From the NCBI RefSeq assembly GCF_002930615.1, contig NZ_PSNX01000003.1, positions 248,001 through 312,000 on the forward strand: a stretch of 64,000 nt of DNA. The letters are read 5' to 3'. Made by a program: the position numbers and the translations under genes. Origin of the DNA: Caldimonas caldifontis (GTDB lineage: Bacteria > Pseudomonadota > Gammaproteobacteria > Burkholderiales > Burkholderiaceae_C). The notes under the pieces are model-generated. The model worked only from the letters and a program-made list of their open reading frames with translations. It ran no database searches and was not told where the DNA came from. Shown one piece after another: positions 7,809 to 16,850 of this stretch. Each line of letters opens with the position of its first letter. The first letter of the stretch is position 1.

Positions 7809-8386
7809 CGGCCCGCTTCGTCGCGCTTCAGGCGCTCGCTGCGCCAGTAAACGTCATCGCCGCCCAGGCCGTCGAGCCGGGCGCGGTTGAGCACGCGGGC
7901 CAGCACGAACATCAGGTCGGACAGGCGGTTGAGGTATTGCCGCGGTGCCGCATTCACCGGCTCGTGCGCGGCCAGCGCCACCACGGCGCGTTCGGCGCGG
8001 CGCGCCACCGTGCGGCACACATGGGCCAGGCTGGCCGCGCGGGTGCCGGCGGGCAGGATGAACTCCTTGAGCCGGGGCAGGGCGGCGTTGTGCTCGGCCA
8101 GCGCCTCGTCCAGTGCCAGCACGGCGGCGTCCTTGAGCAGCGTGTGCCCCGGCATCGACAGCTCGCCCCCGAGGTTGAACAGCTCGTGCTGGATGCCCAC
8201 CAGCAGCTCGCGCACGGGCGGCGGCAGCGGCTCGGCCAGCAGCACGCCGAGGTGCGAATTGAGTTCGTCCACGTCGCCCATGGCCTGCACCCGCAGGTGG
8301 TCCTTGGCCACGCGGCTGCCGTCGCCCAGCCCGGTGGTGCCATCGTCGCCGGTGCGCGTGGCGATCTGTGTGAGTCGGTTGCCCAT
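7805..8386 (-). CDS. PduO-type cob(I)alamin adenosyltransferase
   Basis: The enzyme transfers the adenosyl group of ATP to cob(I)alamin to make coenzyme B12. The 193-residue protein has the N-terminal ATP-binding pattern TRTGDDGTTGLGDGSRV, then GDVDELNSHLG, and the C-terminal RQYLNRLSDLMFVLAR, all PduO/MMAB hallmarks. The start at 8386 has AAGGAG ten bases upstream; the GTG at 8410 would put that site inside the gene. It is divergent from the downstream flavoenzyme and convergent, with a shared stop, with the small gene to its left. No adenosylcobalamin-dependent enzyme is in this window. Confidence 0.93.
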   Translation of the reverse strand: MGNRLTQIATRTGDDGTTGLGDGSRVAKDHLRVQAMGDVDELNSHLGVLLAEPLPPPVRELLVGIQHELFNLGGELSMPGHTLLKDAAVLALDEALAEHNAALPRLKEFILPAGTRAASLAHVCRTVARRAERAVVALAAHEPVNAAPRQYLNRLSDLMFVLARVLNRARLDGLGGDDVYWRSERLKRDEAGR

Positions 8387-8466
8387 GGCGTGCTTGCTCC
8401 TTTCAGCCACAGTTTAGGGGCGACTCCTAGAATGGACTGATTCCAAGACCCCGATGGAGACAGGCC

Positions 8467-9888
8467 ATGAACGCACCGCTGCCCGGCCACGTGCTGCCCA
8501 CCTACGAGCCCCGGCTGGTGCCGGCGGCGATGATCGAGGCGCTGAAGGCGCGGTTTGGCGACCGGTGCTCGACGGCCCAGGCGGTGCGTGAGCAGCATGG
8601 CCGTGACGAGTCGCCCTTCGACGTGCCGCCACCCGACGTGGTGGTGTTTGCCGAAAGCACCGACGAGGTGGCCGAAGTGGTGAAGCTGGCCGACGCGCAC
8701 GCGGTGCCGGTGATCCCCTATGGGGTGGGCTCCTCGCTGGAAGGGCACCTGCTGGCGGTGCAGGGTGGGGTGAGCATCGACCTGTCGCGCATGAACCGCG
8801 TGCTGGCGGTGAATGCCGAGGACCTGACCGTGACGGTGCAGGCGGGTGTGACGCGCACGCAGCTCAACAACGAGATCCGCCACACGGGCCTCTTCTTTCC
8901 GATCGACCCAGGCGCCGATGCCTCGCTCGGCGGCATGAGCGCCACGCGCGCGTCGGGCACCAACGCAGTGCGCTACGGCACGATGCGCGAAAACGTGCTG
9001 GGCCTGACGGTGGTGACGGCCTCGGGCGAGGTGGTGCACACCGGCACGCGCGCGCGCAAGTCGAGCGCAGGCTACGACCTGACAAGGCTCTTCGTGGGCA
9101 GCGAAGGCACGCTGGGTGTGATGACCGAGATCACGCTGCGCCTGTACCCGCAGCCCGAGGCGGTGTCGGCCGCGGTGTGTTCCTTCCCTTCGCTGGCTGC
9201 GGCGGTGAACACGACCATCCAGATCATCCAGATGGGCGTGCCCATCGCACGCTGCGAACTGCTCGACGCCAACGCCGTGCGCGCGGTGAACCGCCATGAC
9301 AAGCTCACGCTGCGCGAGGGCCCGATGCTGCTGATGGAATTCCACGGCAGCCCGGCCGGCGTGCAGGAGCAGGCCCAGGTGGTGCAGGAGATTGCCAGCG
9401 ACCAGGGCGGCGAAGACTTCCAGTGGGCCACCACCCCCGAGGAACGCACGAAGCTGTGGACGGCACGCCACCACGCCTACTTTGCGGCCCTGCAGATGAA
9501 GCCGGGCTGCCGCGCGGTGACCACCGACACCTGCGTGCCGATCTCGCGCCTGGCCGAGTGCCTGCTGGACACGGTGGCCGAGGCTGACGCGGCCGGCTTG
9601 CCCTATTTCATCGTGGGCCATGTGGGCGACGGCAACTTCCACGTGGGCTACCTGATCGACCCTCAAAAGCCCGAGGAGCGCGAGCTGGCCGAACGGCTGA
9701 ACCACCAGCTCGTGTCGCGTGCGCTGCGCCTGGAGGGCACCTGCACCGGCGAGCACGGCATCGGCCTGCACAAGATGGATTTCCTGCGTGAGGAGGCGGG
9801 CGAGGGCGCGGTGGCGCTGATGCGCTCGCTCAAGCATGCGCTGGATCCGAAGAACATCATGAATCCGGGCAAGATCTTCCACTGGTAA
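8467..9888 (+). CDS. FAD-linked D-lactate dehydrogenase/glycolate oxidase-type enzyme
   Basis: The 473-residue protein has an N-terminal PCMH-type FAD-binding domain (residues 55-235, with PYGVGSSLEGH and LFVGSEGTLGVMTEITL) and a C-terminal FAD-oxidase domain with GHVGDGNFH and TGEHGIGLHK. This is the DLD/GlcD group, which oxidises D-2-hydroxy acids and passes electrons to a quinone or cytochrome. It is a single polypeptide without GlcE or GlcF neighbours, which favours D-lactate dehydrogenase (cytochrome) over glycolate oxidase. A TAGAAT box at 8428-8433 may be its -10 element. Confidence 0.88.
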   Translation: MNAPLPGHVLPTYEPRLVPAAMIEALKARFGDRCSTAQAVREQHGRDESPFDVPPPDVVVFAESTDEVAEVVKLADAHAVPVIPYGVGSSLEGHLLAVQGGVSIDLSRMNRVLAVNAEDLTVTVQAGVTRTQLNNEIRHTGLFFPIDPGADASLGGMSATRASGTNAVRYGTMRENVLGLTVVTASGEVVHTGTRARKSSAGYDLTRLFVGSEGTLGVMTEITLRLYPQPEAVSAAVCSFPSLAAAVNTTIQIIQMGVPIARCELLDANAVRAVNRHDKLTLREGPMLLMEFHGSPAGVQEQAQVVQEIASDQGGEDFQWATTPEERTKLWTARHHAYFAALQMKPGCRAVTTDTCVPISRLAECLLDTVAEADAAGLPYFIVGHVGDGNFHVGYLIDPQKPEERELAERLNHQLVSRALRLEGTCTGEHGIGLHKMDFLREEAGEGAVALMRSLKHALDPKNIMNPGKIFHW

Positions 9889-9906
9889 GGCTTCGTATCC
9901 GGGGCC

Positions 9907-9935
9907 TTGCGGCCTGGGCGCCCAGGCCCTACATT
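9907..9935 (+). promoter_or_regulatory. Promoter with an 18-bp palindrome in its spacer
   Basis: TTGCGG (9907-9912) and TACATT (9930-9935) are 17 bases apart, a plausible sigma70 promoter for the methyltransferase gene at 9971. A perfect palindrome, GGCCTGGGCGCCCAGGCC (9911-9928), fills the spacer. That is where a repressor or a MerR-type activator would bind, although it could also be an incidental GC-rich repeat. Confidence 0.4.
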
Positions 9936-9970
9936 GGCCGGGTCGTACAGCTGGAAGTCGGGCCAATACC

Positions 9971-10522
9971 ATGCGAACAGCCACCGCCTTCATGATGCTG
10001 GCCTTTGCCCGGCCGACCATGGTCGGTGCGATCTGGCCCTCGTCGCGCCATCTGGCGCAAGCCATGGCACAAGGGGCCGATGGTGCCCGACGCATCGTCG
10101 AGCTGGGCGCCGGCACCGGCGCCATCACGCAGGCCCTGTGCGAACGGCATCCCCACACCCCCACGACCGTCGTGGAGTTGCAGCCCGAGCTGGCCGATCA
10201 GTTGCGCCAGCGCTTCTCGGGCATGACGGTGCTGCAGGCGCCGGCGCACGAGGTGCTCGAAGCCTGGCCCGAAGGCGAGGAGCCGGTGGTGGTGGTGTCT
10301 TCGCTGCCATTCCGCTCGCTGCCGCCGCCCTGGCGTGACGGCACCAGCCGGGCGATCGAGCACTTCCTGCGGGCGCAGCCCGAGCGCCGGCTGATCCAGT
10401 ACACCTACCAGCCGCGCGCGCCCTTCGACCTGCAGTTGGGCGAGAGCCTGGTGTGGCGCAAGCGCACCGTGGTGTGGCGCAATGCACCGCCGGCCTGGGT
10501 GTGGGAGCTGGGCGCGGGCTGA
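9971..10522 (+). CDS. SAM-dependent methyltransferase, phospholipid N-methyltransferase-like
   Basis: The 183-residue protein contains the SAM-binding motif IVELGAGTGAITQAL (residues 42-56), an acidic end of strand 2 (VVELQ) and VVVVSSLPFRSLP near residue 110. In PmtA-type enzymes that last position carries the product-site motif. PmtA enzymes methylate phosphatidylethanolamine, and rRNA adenine dimethylases are a related alternative. Substrate assignment is therefore tentative. It is convergent with spoVR, with only 13 bases between the stops. Confidence 0.65.
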   Translation: MRTATAFMMLAFARPTMVGAIWPSSRHLAQAMAQGADGARRIVELGAGTGAITQALCERHPHTPTTVVELQPELADQLRQRFSGMTVLQAPAHEVLEAWPEGEEPVVVVSSLPFRSLPPPWRDGTSRAIEHFLRAQPERRLIQYTYQPRAPFDLQLGESLVWRKRTVVWRNAPPAWVWELGAG

Positions 10523-10535
10523 GCGCCAGCTTCCC

Positions 10536-12065
10536 TCAGTGCTTCGGCGCCATCGCCGTCCACTGCTTGGTGATCTGGCCCTGGTCGTTGACGCTGTCGA
10601 GATGCACGTCGAAGCCCCACAGGCGGGCGACGTGCTTGAGCACTTCCTGGGCGCTGTCGTGCAGCGGGCGGTTGTGGTGCTGGGTGTGGCGCAGGGTGAG
10701 CGAGCGGTCGCCGCGCAGGTTGACACTCCACACCTGGATGTTGGGCTCGCGGTGGTTGAGGTCGTACTGGCGTGAGAGTGACTCGCGCAGGGCCTTGTAG
10801 CCGCCGTCGTCGTGGATGGCGGACACCTCGAGCTCTTCCTCGTCCTCCTCGTCGCGGATGGCAAAGAGGCGGAAGTCGCGCATCACCTTGGGGCTGAGGA
10901 ACTGGCCGATGAAGCTCTCGTCCTTGAAGTTGCGCATCGCGTAATCGAGCGTTTCCAGCCAGGGCCTGCCGGCGATGTCGGGGAACCAGCGGCGGTCTTC
11001 CTCGGTGGGCTGTTCGCAGATGCGCTTGAGATCGGTGAACATCGCAAAGCCCAGGGCATAGGGATTGATGCCGCTGTAGGCGCGGTGGCCCACCGGGGGC
11101 TGGAAGACCACGTTGGTGTGCGACTGCAGCCACTCCATCATGAAGCCGTCGGCCAGCAGGCCTTCGTCGTACATGGTGTTGAGCAGGGTGTAGTGCCAGA
11201 AGGTGGCCCAGCCCTCGTTCATCACCTGGGTCTGGCGCTGGGGGTAGAAGTACTGGGCGATCTTGCGCACGATGCGCACGACTTCGCGCTGCCAGGGCTC
11301 CAGCAGCGGGGCGTTCTTCTCGATGAAGTAGAGGATGTTCTCCTGCGGCTCACTCGGGAAGCGGCGGGCGGCCTCTTCTTCTGCCCCGCGGTCGTTGCGG
11401 CGGGGCAGGGTGCGCCACAGGTCGTTGACCTGCTGCTGCAGGTAGTGCTCGCGCTCTTCGCGGCGGGCCTGTTCCTGCGACAGCGAGAGCTTCTGGGGGC
11501 GGCGGTAGCGGTCCACGCCGTGGTTCATCAGCGCGTGGCAGGAGTCGAGCAGGTCTTCCACCGCCTCGACGCCATGACGCTCCTCGCATTCGGCGATGTA
11601 GTTCTTCGCATAGACGAGGTAGTCGATGATGGACGAGGCGTCCGTCCACATGCGAAAGAGGTAGTTGCCCTTGAAGAAGCTGTTGTGGCCATAGGCGGCA
11701 TGGGCGATCACCAGGGCCTGCATGGCCATGGTGTTTTCCTCCATCAGGTAGGCGATGCAGGGGTCGGAGTTGATGACGATCTCGTAGGCCAGTCCCATGT
11801 GGCCACGACGGTAGTTTTTTTCGGTGGCGATGAACTGCTTGCCATACGACCAGTGGCGGTAGATGACGGGCATGCCCACCGAGGCGTAGGCGTCCATCAT
11901 CTGCTCGGCGGTGATGATCTCGAGCTGGTTGGGGTAGGTGTCGAGCCGGTAGGTCTGGTGAGCAACGCGCGCGATTTCGGTGTGGTAGCGCTCGATCAGC
12001 TCGAAGGTCCAGTCGGACGGGCTGGGCAGCCGGGCGCGGCGTTCATGGCTGGGGTTGGCATTCAT
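10536..12065 (-). CDS. SpoVR family protein (YcgB)
   Basis: The 509-residue protein is full length for the SpoVR/YcgB family (DWTFELIERYHTEIARVAHQTYRLDTYPNQ near the start, EGWATFWHYTLLNTMY in the middle). Biochemical function is unknown; the name comes from a Bacillus spore-cortex gene. It is the last gene of a three-gene minus-strand operon with prkA and yeaH, as in many non-sporing proteobacteria where the set responds to starvation and stationary phase. Its ATG overlaps the yeaH stop (ATGA), so the two are coupled. Confidence 0.93.
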   Translation of the reverse strand: MNANPSHERRARLPSPSDWTFELIERYHTEIARVAHQTYRLDTYPNQLEIITAEQMMDAYASVGMPVIYRHWSYGKQFIATEKNYRRGHMGLAYEIVINSDPCIAYLMEENTMAMQALVIAHAAYGHNSFFKGNYLFRMWTDASSIIDYLVYAKNYIAECEERHGVEAVEDLLDSCHALMNHGVDRYRRPQKLSLSQEQARREEREHYLQQQVNDLWRTLPRRNDRGAEEEAARRFPSEPQENILYFIEKNAPLLEPWQREVVRIVRKIAQYFYPQRQTQVMNEGWATFWHYTLLNTMYDEGLLADGFMMEWLQSHTNVVFQPPVGHRAYSGINPYALGFAMFTDLKRICEQPTEEDRRWFPDIAGRPWLETLDYAMRNFKDESFIGQFLSPKVMRDFRLFAIRDEEDEEELEVSAIHDDGGYKALRESLSRQYDLNHREPNIQVWSVNLRGDRSLTLRHTQHHNRPLHDSAQEVLKHVARLWGFDVHLDSVNDQGQITKQWTAMAPKH

Positions 12066-13351
12066 GCGGGGGCCCCTTCCTTCTTGAACAGATCGCGGAA
12101 GACCGGGTAGATGTCGGCCGCATCGGACACCTTGCGCATCGCGAAGTTGGGGTGCGGTTCAAGCAGCTGGGTGTATTCCTCCCAGAGGTTCTGCTCGGCT
12201 TCGGCCACCTGCACATAGGCGTAGTAGCGCACCAGGGGCAGGATCTGCTCGTCGAGCAGCTGGCGGCAGCGGCCGCTGTCGTGATGCCAGTTGTCACCGT
12301 CGCTGGCCTGGGCGCCGTAGATGTTCCACTCGCTGCTGGGATAGCGCGCGCGGATGATGTCGTTCATCAGGTGCAAGGCGCTGGAGACCACGGTGCCCCC
12401 GGTTTCGGTGGCGTGGAAGAACTCGTCTTCGGTGACTTCGGCGGCCTGCGTGTGATGGCGGATGAAGACCAGGTCGATCTTGTCGTAGTGCCGCGTCAGG
12501 AAGAGGTAGAGCAGCATGAAGAAGCGCTTGGACATGTCCTTGCGCTGCTCGTCCATCGAGCCCGAAACGTCCATGAGGCAGAACATGACCGCCTTGGCGC
12601 TGGGCACAGGCACCTTCACCCGGTTGCGGTAGCGCAGGTCGATGGGGTCGAGGTAGGGGATGTGGCGGGCCTTGCTGCGCAACTCCTCGATGCGCGCCTC
12701 GGTCTCGCGGATCTCCTTGTCGATCAGGGCTTCACCGGCGTGCGGGTGCGACTTCAGGTGCACGAGGTGGGCCTCGAGCTGGCGGATTTCCTTGCGGGTG
12801 TCGCCGCCCAGGGCGATGCGCCGGGCCAGCGCGCCGCGCATGGAGCGCACCACGTGCAGGTTGTTGGGGGTGCCGTCGCTGGTGAAGCCGGCGCGATGGC
12901 TCTTCCACTCGGGCACTTCGGCGAGCTGCGTGCGCACGAGGTGAGGCAGGGCGAGGTCCTCGAAGAAGACCTGCATGAATTCTTCCTTGGTGAGGTGGAA
13001 GACGAAATCGTCCTCACCCTCGCCGGAGTCGCTCGCCTGGGAACCGCCCCCGCCCGAGCCGCCGCTTTGCGGCCGCTCGATGCGGTCGCCCTTGACGTAC
13101 TCGCGATTGCCGGGGTGGACGTATTCGCGGTCGCCGCCCTGGGCGTGGCCGAAGACCGGCTCGGAGACGTCTCGCTTGGGCAGGATGATGTCCTCGCCTT
13201 GTTCGAGGTTGCGGATGCCCCGGCCGGACACGGCCTTGCGCACCGCCTCGCGGATCTGTTCGCGATAGCGGCGCAGGAAACGCTCGCGGTTGCCGATGGA
13301 CTTGTTCTTGCCCGACAAGCGTCGATCGATGATCTGCTGCAGGGGGGGCAT
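12062..13351 (-). CDS. YeaH/YhbH family protein (DUF444, VWA-like)
   Basis: The 429-residue protein begins with IDRRLSGKNKSIGNRERFLRRYR, the diagnostic YeaH N-terminus. A von Willebrand A-like domain follows with MFCLMDVSGSMDEQ (a MIDAS metal-site pattern DxSxS near residue 250) and ETGGTVVSSAL. It probably acts as a metal-dependent partner of the PrkA kinase. A Gly/Ser-rich linker (residues 95-110) separates the two parts. It starts 54 bases after the prkA stop and overlaps spoVR by four bases. Confidence 0.93.
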   Translation of the reverse strand: MPPLQQIIDRRLSGKNKSIGNRERFLRRYREQIREAVRKAVSGRGIRNLEQGEDIILPKRDVSEPVFGHAQGGDREYVHPGNREYVKGDRIERPQSGGSGGGGSQASDSGEGEDDFVFHLTKEEFMQVFFEDLALPHLVRTQLAEVPEWKSHRAGFTSDGTPNNLHVVRSMRGALARRIALGGDTRKEIRQLEAHLVHLKSHPHAGEALIDKEIRETEARIEELRSKARHIPYLDPIDLRYRNRVKVPVPSAKAVMFCLMDVSGSMDEQRKDMSKRFFMLLYLFLTRHYDKIDLVFIRHHTQAAEVTEDEFFHATETGGTVVSSALHLMNDIIRARYPSSEWNIYGAQASDGDNWHHDSGRCRQLLDEQILPLVRYYAYVQVAEAEQNLWEEYTQLLEPHPNFAMRKVSDAADIYPVFRDLFKKEGAPA

Positions 13352-13405
13352 GAATCCGTCCTTGTGTCGTATGCGCTGTGGGCCGCTGGGTTCAGACCAT
13401 CCGGC

Positions 13406-15328
13406 TCACGAGCTCTTGCGCACGCGCAGGTACCACTCGCACAGCAGGCGCACCTGCTTGGGCGTGTAGCCCTTTTGCACCATGCGGTTGACGAAGTCCT
13501 CGTGCTTCTTCTGCTCGTCGGCGCTGGACTTGGCATTGAAGCTGATGACGGGCAGCAGCTCCTCGGTGTTCGAGAACATCTTCTTCTCGATCACCGTGCG
13601 CAGCTTCTCGTAGCTGGTCCAGTTGGGGTTCTTGCCCTGGTTGCCGGCGCGCGCGCGCAGCACGAAATTGACGATCTCGTTGCGGAAGTCCTTGGGGTTG
13701 CTGATGCCCGCGGGCTTCTCGATCTTCTCGAGCTCGGCGTTGAGCGAGGCGCGGTCGAAGATCTCGCCGGTGTCCACGTCGCGGTACTCCTGGTCCTGAA
13801 TCCAGTAGTCGGCATAGGTGACGTAGCGGTCGAAGATGTTCTGGCCATACTCGGAATAGCTTTCCAGGTAGGCGGTCTGGATTTCCTTGCCGATGAACTC
13901 GGCATAGCGCGGGGCCAGCAGCTCCTTGATGTAGGCGAGGTACTTCTGCTCGGTCTCGGCCGGGAACTGCTCGCGCTCGATCTGCTGCTCGAGCACGTAC
14001 ATCAGGTGCACCGGGTTGGCGGCCACCTCGGTGGAGTCGAAGTTGAAGACCTTGGAGATGATCTTGAAGGCAAAGCGCGTGGAGATGCCGCTCATGCCCT
14101 CGTCGACGCCGGCGTAGTCGCGGTACTCCTGGATGGACTTGGCCTTGGGGTCGGTGTCCTTGAGGCTCTCGCCGTCATAGACCTGCATCTTGCTGAAGAT
14201 GCTGGAGTTTTCAGGCTCCTTCAGGCGGGTGAGCACCGAGAACTGCGCCATCATCTTGAGCGTGCCGGGCGCGCAGGGAGCCTGCGCCAGCGAGGAGTTG
14301 CGCACCAGCTTCTCGTAGATCTTGATCTCTTCGGTCACGCGCAGGCAGTAGGGCACCTTGACGATGTAGATGCGGTCGAGGAAGGCCTCGTTGTTCTTGT
14401 TGTTGCGGAAGGTCTTCCACTCGCTCTCATTGCTGTGCGCGAGCACGATGCCGTCGAAGGGGATGGCGCCGAAGCCCTCCGTGCCCTTGAAGTTGCCTTC
14501 CTGGGTGGCGGTGAGCAGCGGGTGCAGCACCTTGATGGGCGCCTTGAACATCTCGACGAACTCAAGCAGGCCCTGGTTGGCCAGGCACAGGCCGCCGGAG
14601 TAGGCGTAGGCGTCCGGGTCGTCCTGGGCGAAGGTCTCGAGCTTGCGGATGTCGACCTTGCCCACCAGCGAGGAGATGTCCTGGTTGTTCTCGTCGCCCG
14701 GCTCGGTCTTGGCCACCGCGATCTGCTTGAGCACGCTCGGGTAGCGCTTGACGACCTTGAACTGGCGGATGTCGCCGCCGAACTCTTCCAGGCGTTTGAC
14801 GGCCCAGGGCGAGAGGATGCGCTGCAGGTAGCGGCGCGGGATGCCGTACTCCTTCTCGAGGATGGCGCCGTCCTCCTCGGGGTCGAACAGGCCCAGCGGC
14901 GACTCGTTCACCGGCGAGCCCTTGATGGCGTAGAAGGGCACATGCTCCATGAGCTGCTTGAGCCGCTCGGCGATGGAGCTCTTGCCGCCGCCCACGGGGC
15001 CCAGCAGGTAGAGGATCTGCTTCTTCTCTTCCAGGCCTTGTGCGGCGTGGCGGAAATAGCTCACCACCTGCTCGATGGCGTCTTCCATGCCGTAGAACTC
15101 GCGGAAGGCCGGGTAGAGCTTGATGACCTTGTTGGCGAAGATGCGCGACAGGCGGGGGTCGTTGCGCGTGTCCACCAGCTCGGGGTCGCCGATGGCCTTG
15201 AGCATGCGCTCGGCCGCCGTGGCGTAGGCGGTGGCGTCACGCTTGCAGATCTCCAGGTACTCCTGAAGCGTGAACTCCTCTTCGCGCGTGCGCTCGTAGC
15301 GGGCAGCAAAGTTGCTGATGACATCCAT
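13406..15328 (-). CDS. prkA: PrkA-type serine protein kinase (YeaG)
   Basis: The 640-residue length matches E. coli YeaG. The N-terminal AAA-like domain has the Walker A motif GPVGGGKSS (around residue 105), and the C-terminal half carries the PrkA kinase-related domain. The ATG at 15328 has AAGGAGG six bases upstream; the frame extends further upstream, but those 25 residues are not conserved-looking. YeaG helps cells survive sustained nitrogen starvation in E. coli (family knowledge). It is the first gene of prkA-yeaH-spoVR. Confidence 0.93.
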   Translation of the reverse strand: MDVISNFAARYERTREEEFTLQEYLEICKRDATAYATAAERMLKAIGDPELVDTRNDPRLSRIFANKVIKLYPAFREFYGMEDAIEQVVSYFRHAAQGLEEKKQILYLLGPVGGGKSSIAERLKQLMEHVPFYAIKGSPVNESPLGLFDPEEDGAILEKEYGIPRRYLQRILSPWAVKRLEEFGGDIRQFKVVKRYPSVLKQIAVAKTEPGDENNQDISSLVGKVDIRKLETFAQDDPDAYAYSGGLCLANQGLLEFVEMFKAPIKVLHPLLTATQEGNFKGTEGFGAIPFDGIVLAHSNESEWKTFRNNKNNEAFLDRIYIVKVPYCLRVTEEIKIYEKLVRNSSLAQAPCAPGTLKMMAQFSVLTRLKEPENSSIFSKMQVYDGESLKDTDPKAKSIQEYRDYAGVDEGMSGISTRFAFKIISKVFNFDSTEVAANPVHLMYVLEQQIEREQFPAETEQKYLAYIKELLAPRYAEFIGKEIQTAYLESYSEYGQNIFDRYVTYADYWIQDQEYRDVDTGEIFDRASLNAELEKIEKPAGISNPKDFRNEIVNFVLRARAGNQGKNPNWTSYEKLRTVIEKKMFSNTEELLPVISFNAKSSADEQKKHEDFVNRMVQKGYTPKQVRLLCEWYLRVRKSS

Positions 15329-15851
15329 CGGACACCTCCTTCGGGTCAACGGGCACTGCCTGCGGGCCGCGGGGCTTGCATCTGGTGCCTTGGTGTCCAG
15401 CATGAGCCGGTGAGCAACAAATGCAAGCCTCGAATAGGGGCCCGAAGACAGGGCTGTTCATCGCGGACTGCGTGCAAGGAGTGTGCCCCCATTTCGCAAG
15501 TCCTACCACTCATGTGGACAGGAGAGCACAGTCGTGTGGAAAGTTCCTCGGGGAATGTGCCGTCAACCTTGGCGCTCGAAGGCCGTGTGTGCGATGTTTG
15601 GCGTCCAGCGATGCCTAGGGGCGCGATCCGAGGCGCCGTGCAGGCCGGTGTGAGGCGGTGTTAGCCCCGCGATGGACGGAATTTGTCCCGGGCACTGCCG
15701 TGGTGCGTCAGTGCCGGGTCTTGCGTTCTGACAACTTGATTCTTGCCGAATGCTTGCAGAATGCACGGTATCAGGCTCAGATCGTTGGTGTTTCGTTGGT
15801 GAATCTGGGCCTCCGCCGGGGGACACCTCCTGCGTCCAAGGAGCAAGCCGC
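15329..15851 (+). other. Divergent intergenic region between prkA and the UspA gene
   Basis: This 523-bp spacer must hold the promoters of both divergent stress genes. I see no convincing gene; a 65-codon frame at 15421-15618 has no ribosome site or recognisable composition. The clearest structure is an inverted repeat, GGCACTG (15691-15697) with CAGTGCC (15709-15715), eleven bases apart and flanked by CCCG/GGG. No strong sigma70 or sigma54 boxes were found. Confidence 0.5.
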
Positions 15852-16763
15852 ATGATTCCTTCCGCTGTGCCGCCGGTGCTGGCGGCCACCGATTTCTCCG
15901 CCGCTGCCGAGCAGGCGGTGCGTCGGGCGGCCCACTTGGCACGTGACCTGGGGGCGCCGCTCGTGCTGGTGCATGTGCATGAGGCGCCCGTGCTGGGCGC
16001 CGTCTGGCGTCAGCTGCAGACGTGGATGCCCGGGGTGTCGGGCCCCGAGGCCCAGGCGCTGGAGGAGGCGGCGCAATCGCGCCTGCTGGCCCTGGCCACG
16101 GCCGTCCAGGCCGACACCGGTCGGCCGGCATCGTCCCGGCTGCTGCACGGCCGGGCTGCGGTGGCGGTGGCCGAGGCGGCGGCGTCTTGCGCTGCGCAGC
16201 TGGTGGTGATCGGCGCCCGGGGTGAGCATGGCCTGGCCGAAGCGGTGCTGGGCAGCACGGCCGAACGGCTGCTGCACAGCGTGGCCTGCGATCTCCTGCT
16301 GGTGCGAGAGTACGGCGGGCGTGACTACGCGCGCATGCTCTTGCCCACCGACCTGGGGCCCGAGTCTCGTGAGGCGGTGCGGCGAATGCGCCGACTGCTG
16401 CCCAAGGTGGATTCGGTGTTGCTGCATGCCTACGAACTGCCCTACGAGAACAAGCTGGCCTATGCGGGCGTGGAGGCCGCGCGGCTGGAAGATCTCCATC
16501 GCCGCGCACAGGCCGAGCTTCAGCTGGCCCTGCAGGCCCTGGCCCGCGAGGTGGGGCACAGCGACTTGCCCGGCGTGTGCAAGGTGATGCATGGCTATGC
16601 CCCGGCGGTGATCGCCGCCCAGGCGGACGCCTTGGGCGTGGACCTGATCGCCTTGTCGGCGGGCAGCCGTTCGGCGCTGGAGCGTGTGGTGCTGGGCAGC
16701 GTGTGCCTGCATCTGGCACTGGAGTCGCCGTGCGATCTGTGGCTGGTGCGCGCGCCGGCGTGA
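15852..16763 (+). CDS. Tandem universal stress protein (UspA x2)
   Basis: Two UspA domains lie in one 303-residue chain (residues 5-150 and 155-300). The first has the intact ATP-binding pattern G-x2-G-x9-G-S (GARGEHGLAEAVLGS). In the second the second Gly is replaced by Ser (GSRSALERVVLGS), so only the first domain is likely to bind ATP. The ATG at 15852 has AAGGAG eight bases upstream. Such proteins act in the cytoplasm during energy or redox stress. It is followed after 87 bases by the HD-GYP gene. Confidence 0.92.
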   Translation: MIPSAVPPVLAATDFSAAAEQAVRRAAHLARDLGAPLVLVHVHEAPVLGAVWRQLQTWMPGVSGPEAQALEEAAQSRLLALATAVQADTGRPASSRLLHGRAAVAVAEAAASCAAQLVVIGARGEHGLAEAVLGSTAERLLHSVACDLLLVREYGGRDYARMLLPTDLGPESREAVRRMRRLLPKVDSVLLHAYELPYENKLAYAGVEAARLEDLHRRAQAELQLALQALAREVGHSDLPGVCKVMHGYAPAVIAAQADALGVDLIALSAGSRSALERVVLGSVCLHLALESPCDLWLVRAPA

Positions 16764-16850
16764 GTCCTCGTGCCGCGTGGTGCCGGCCAGGCGCGGCACA
16801 ATGGGGTGCCCTGTCCGTTTTCGCCTGACGTTCCCCGTCCTTTGCCCTCC

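Noticed and set aside
15421-15618. 65-codon frame in the prkA-usp spacer
   Set aside because: No Shine-Dalgarno, no recognisable sequence, and it lies in a promoter region.
12152-15664. 1170-codon open frame on the plus strand
   Set aside because: It is antisense to yeaH and prkA, both clear full-length genes, and its composition is the low-complexity Val/Leu/Asp pattern typical of reverse frames in GC-rich DNA.
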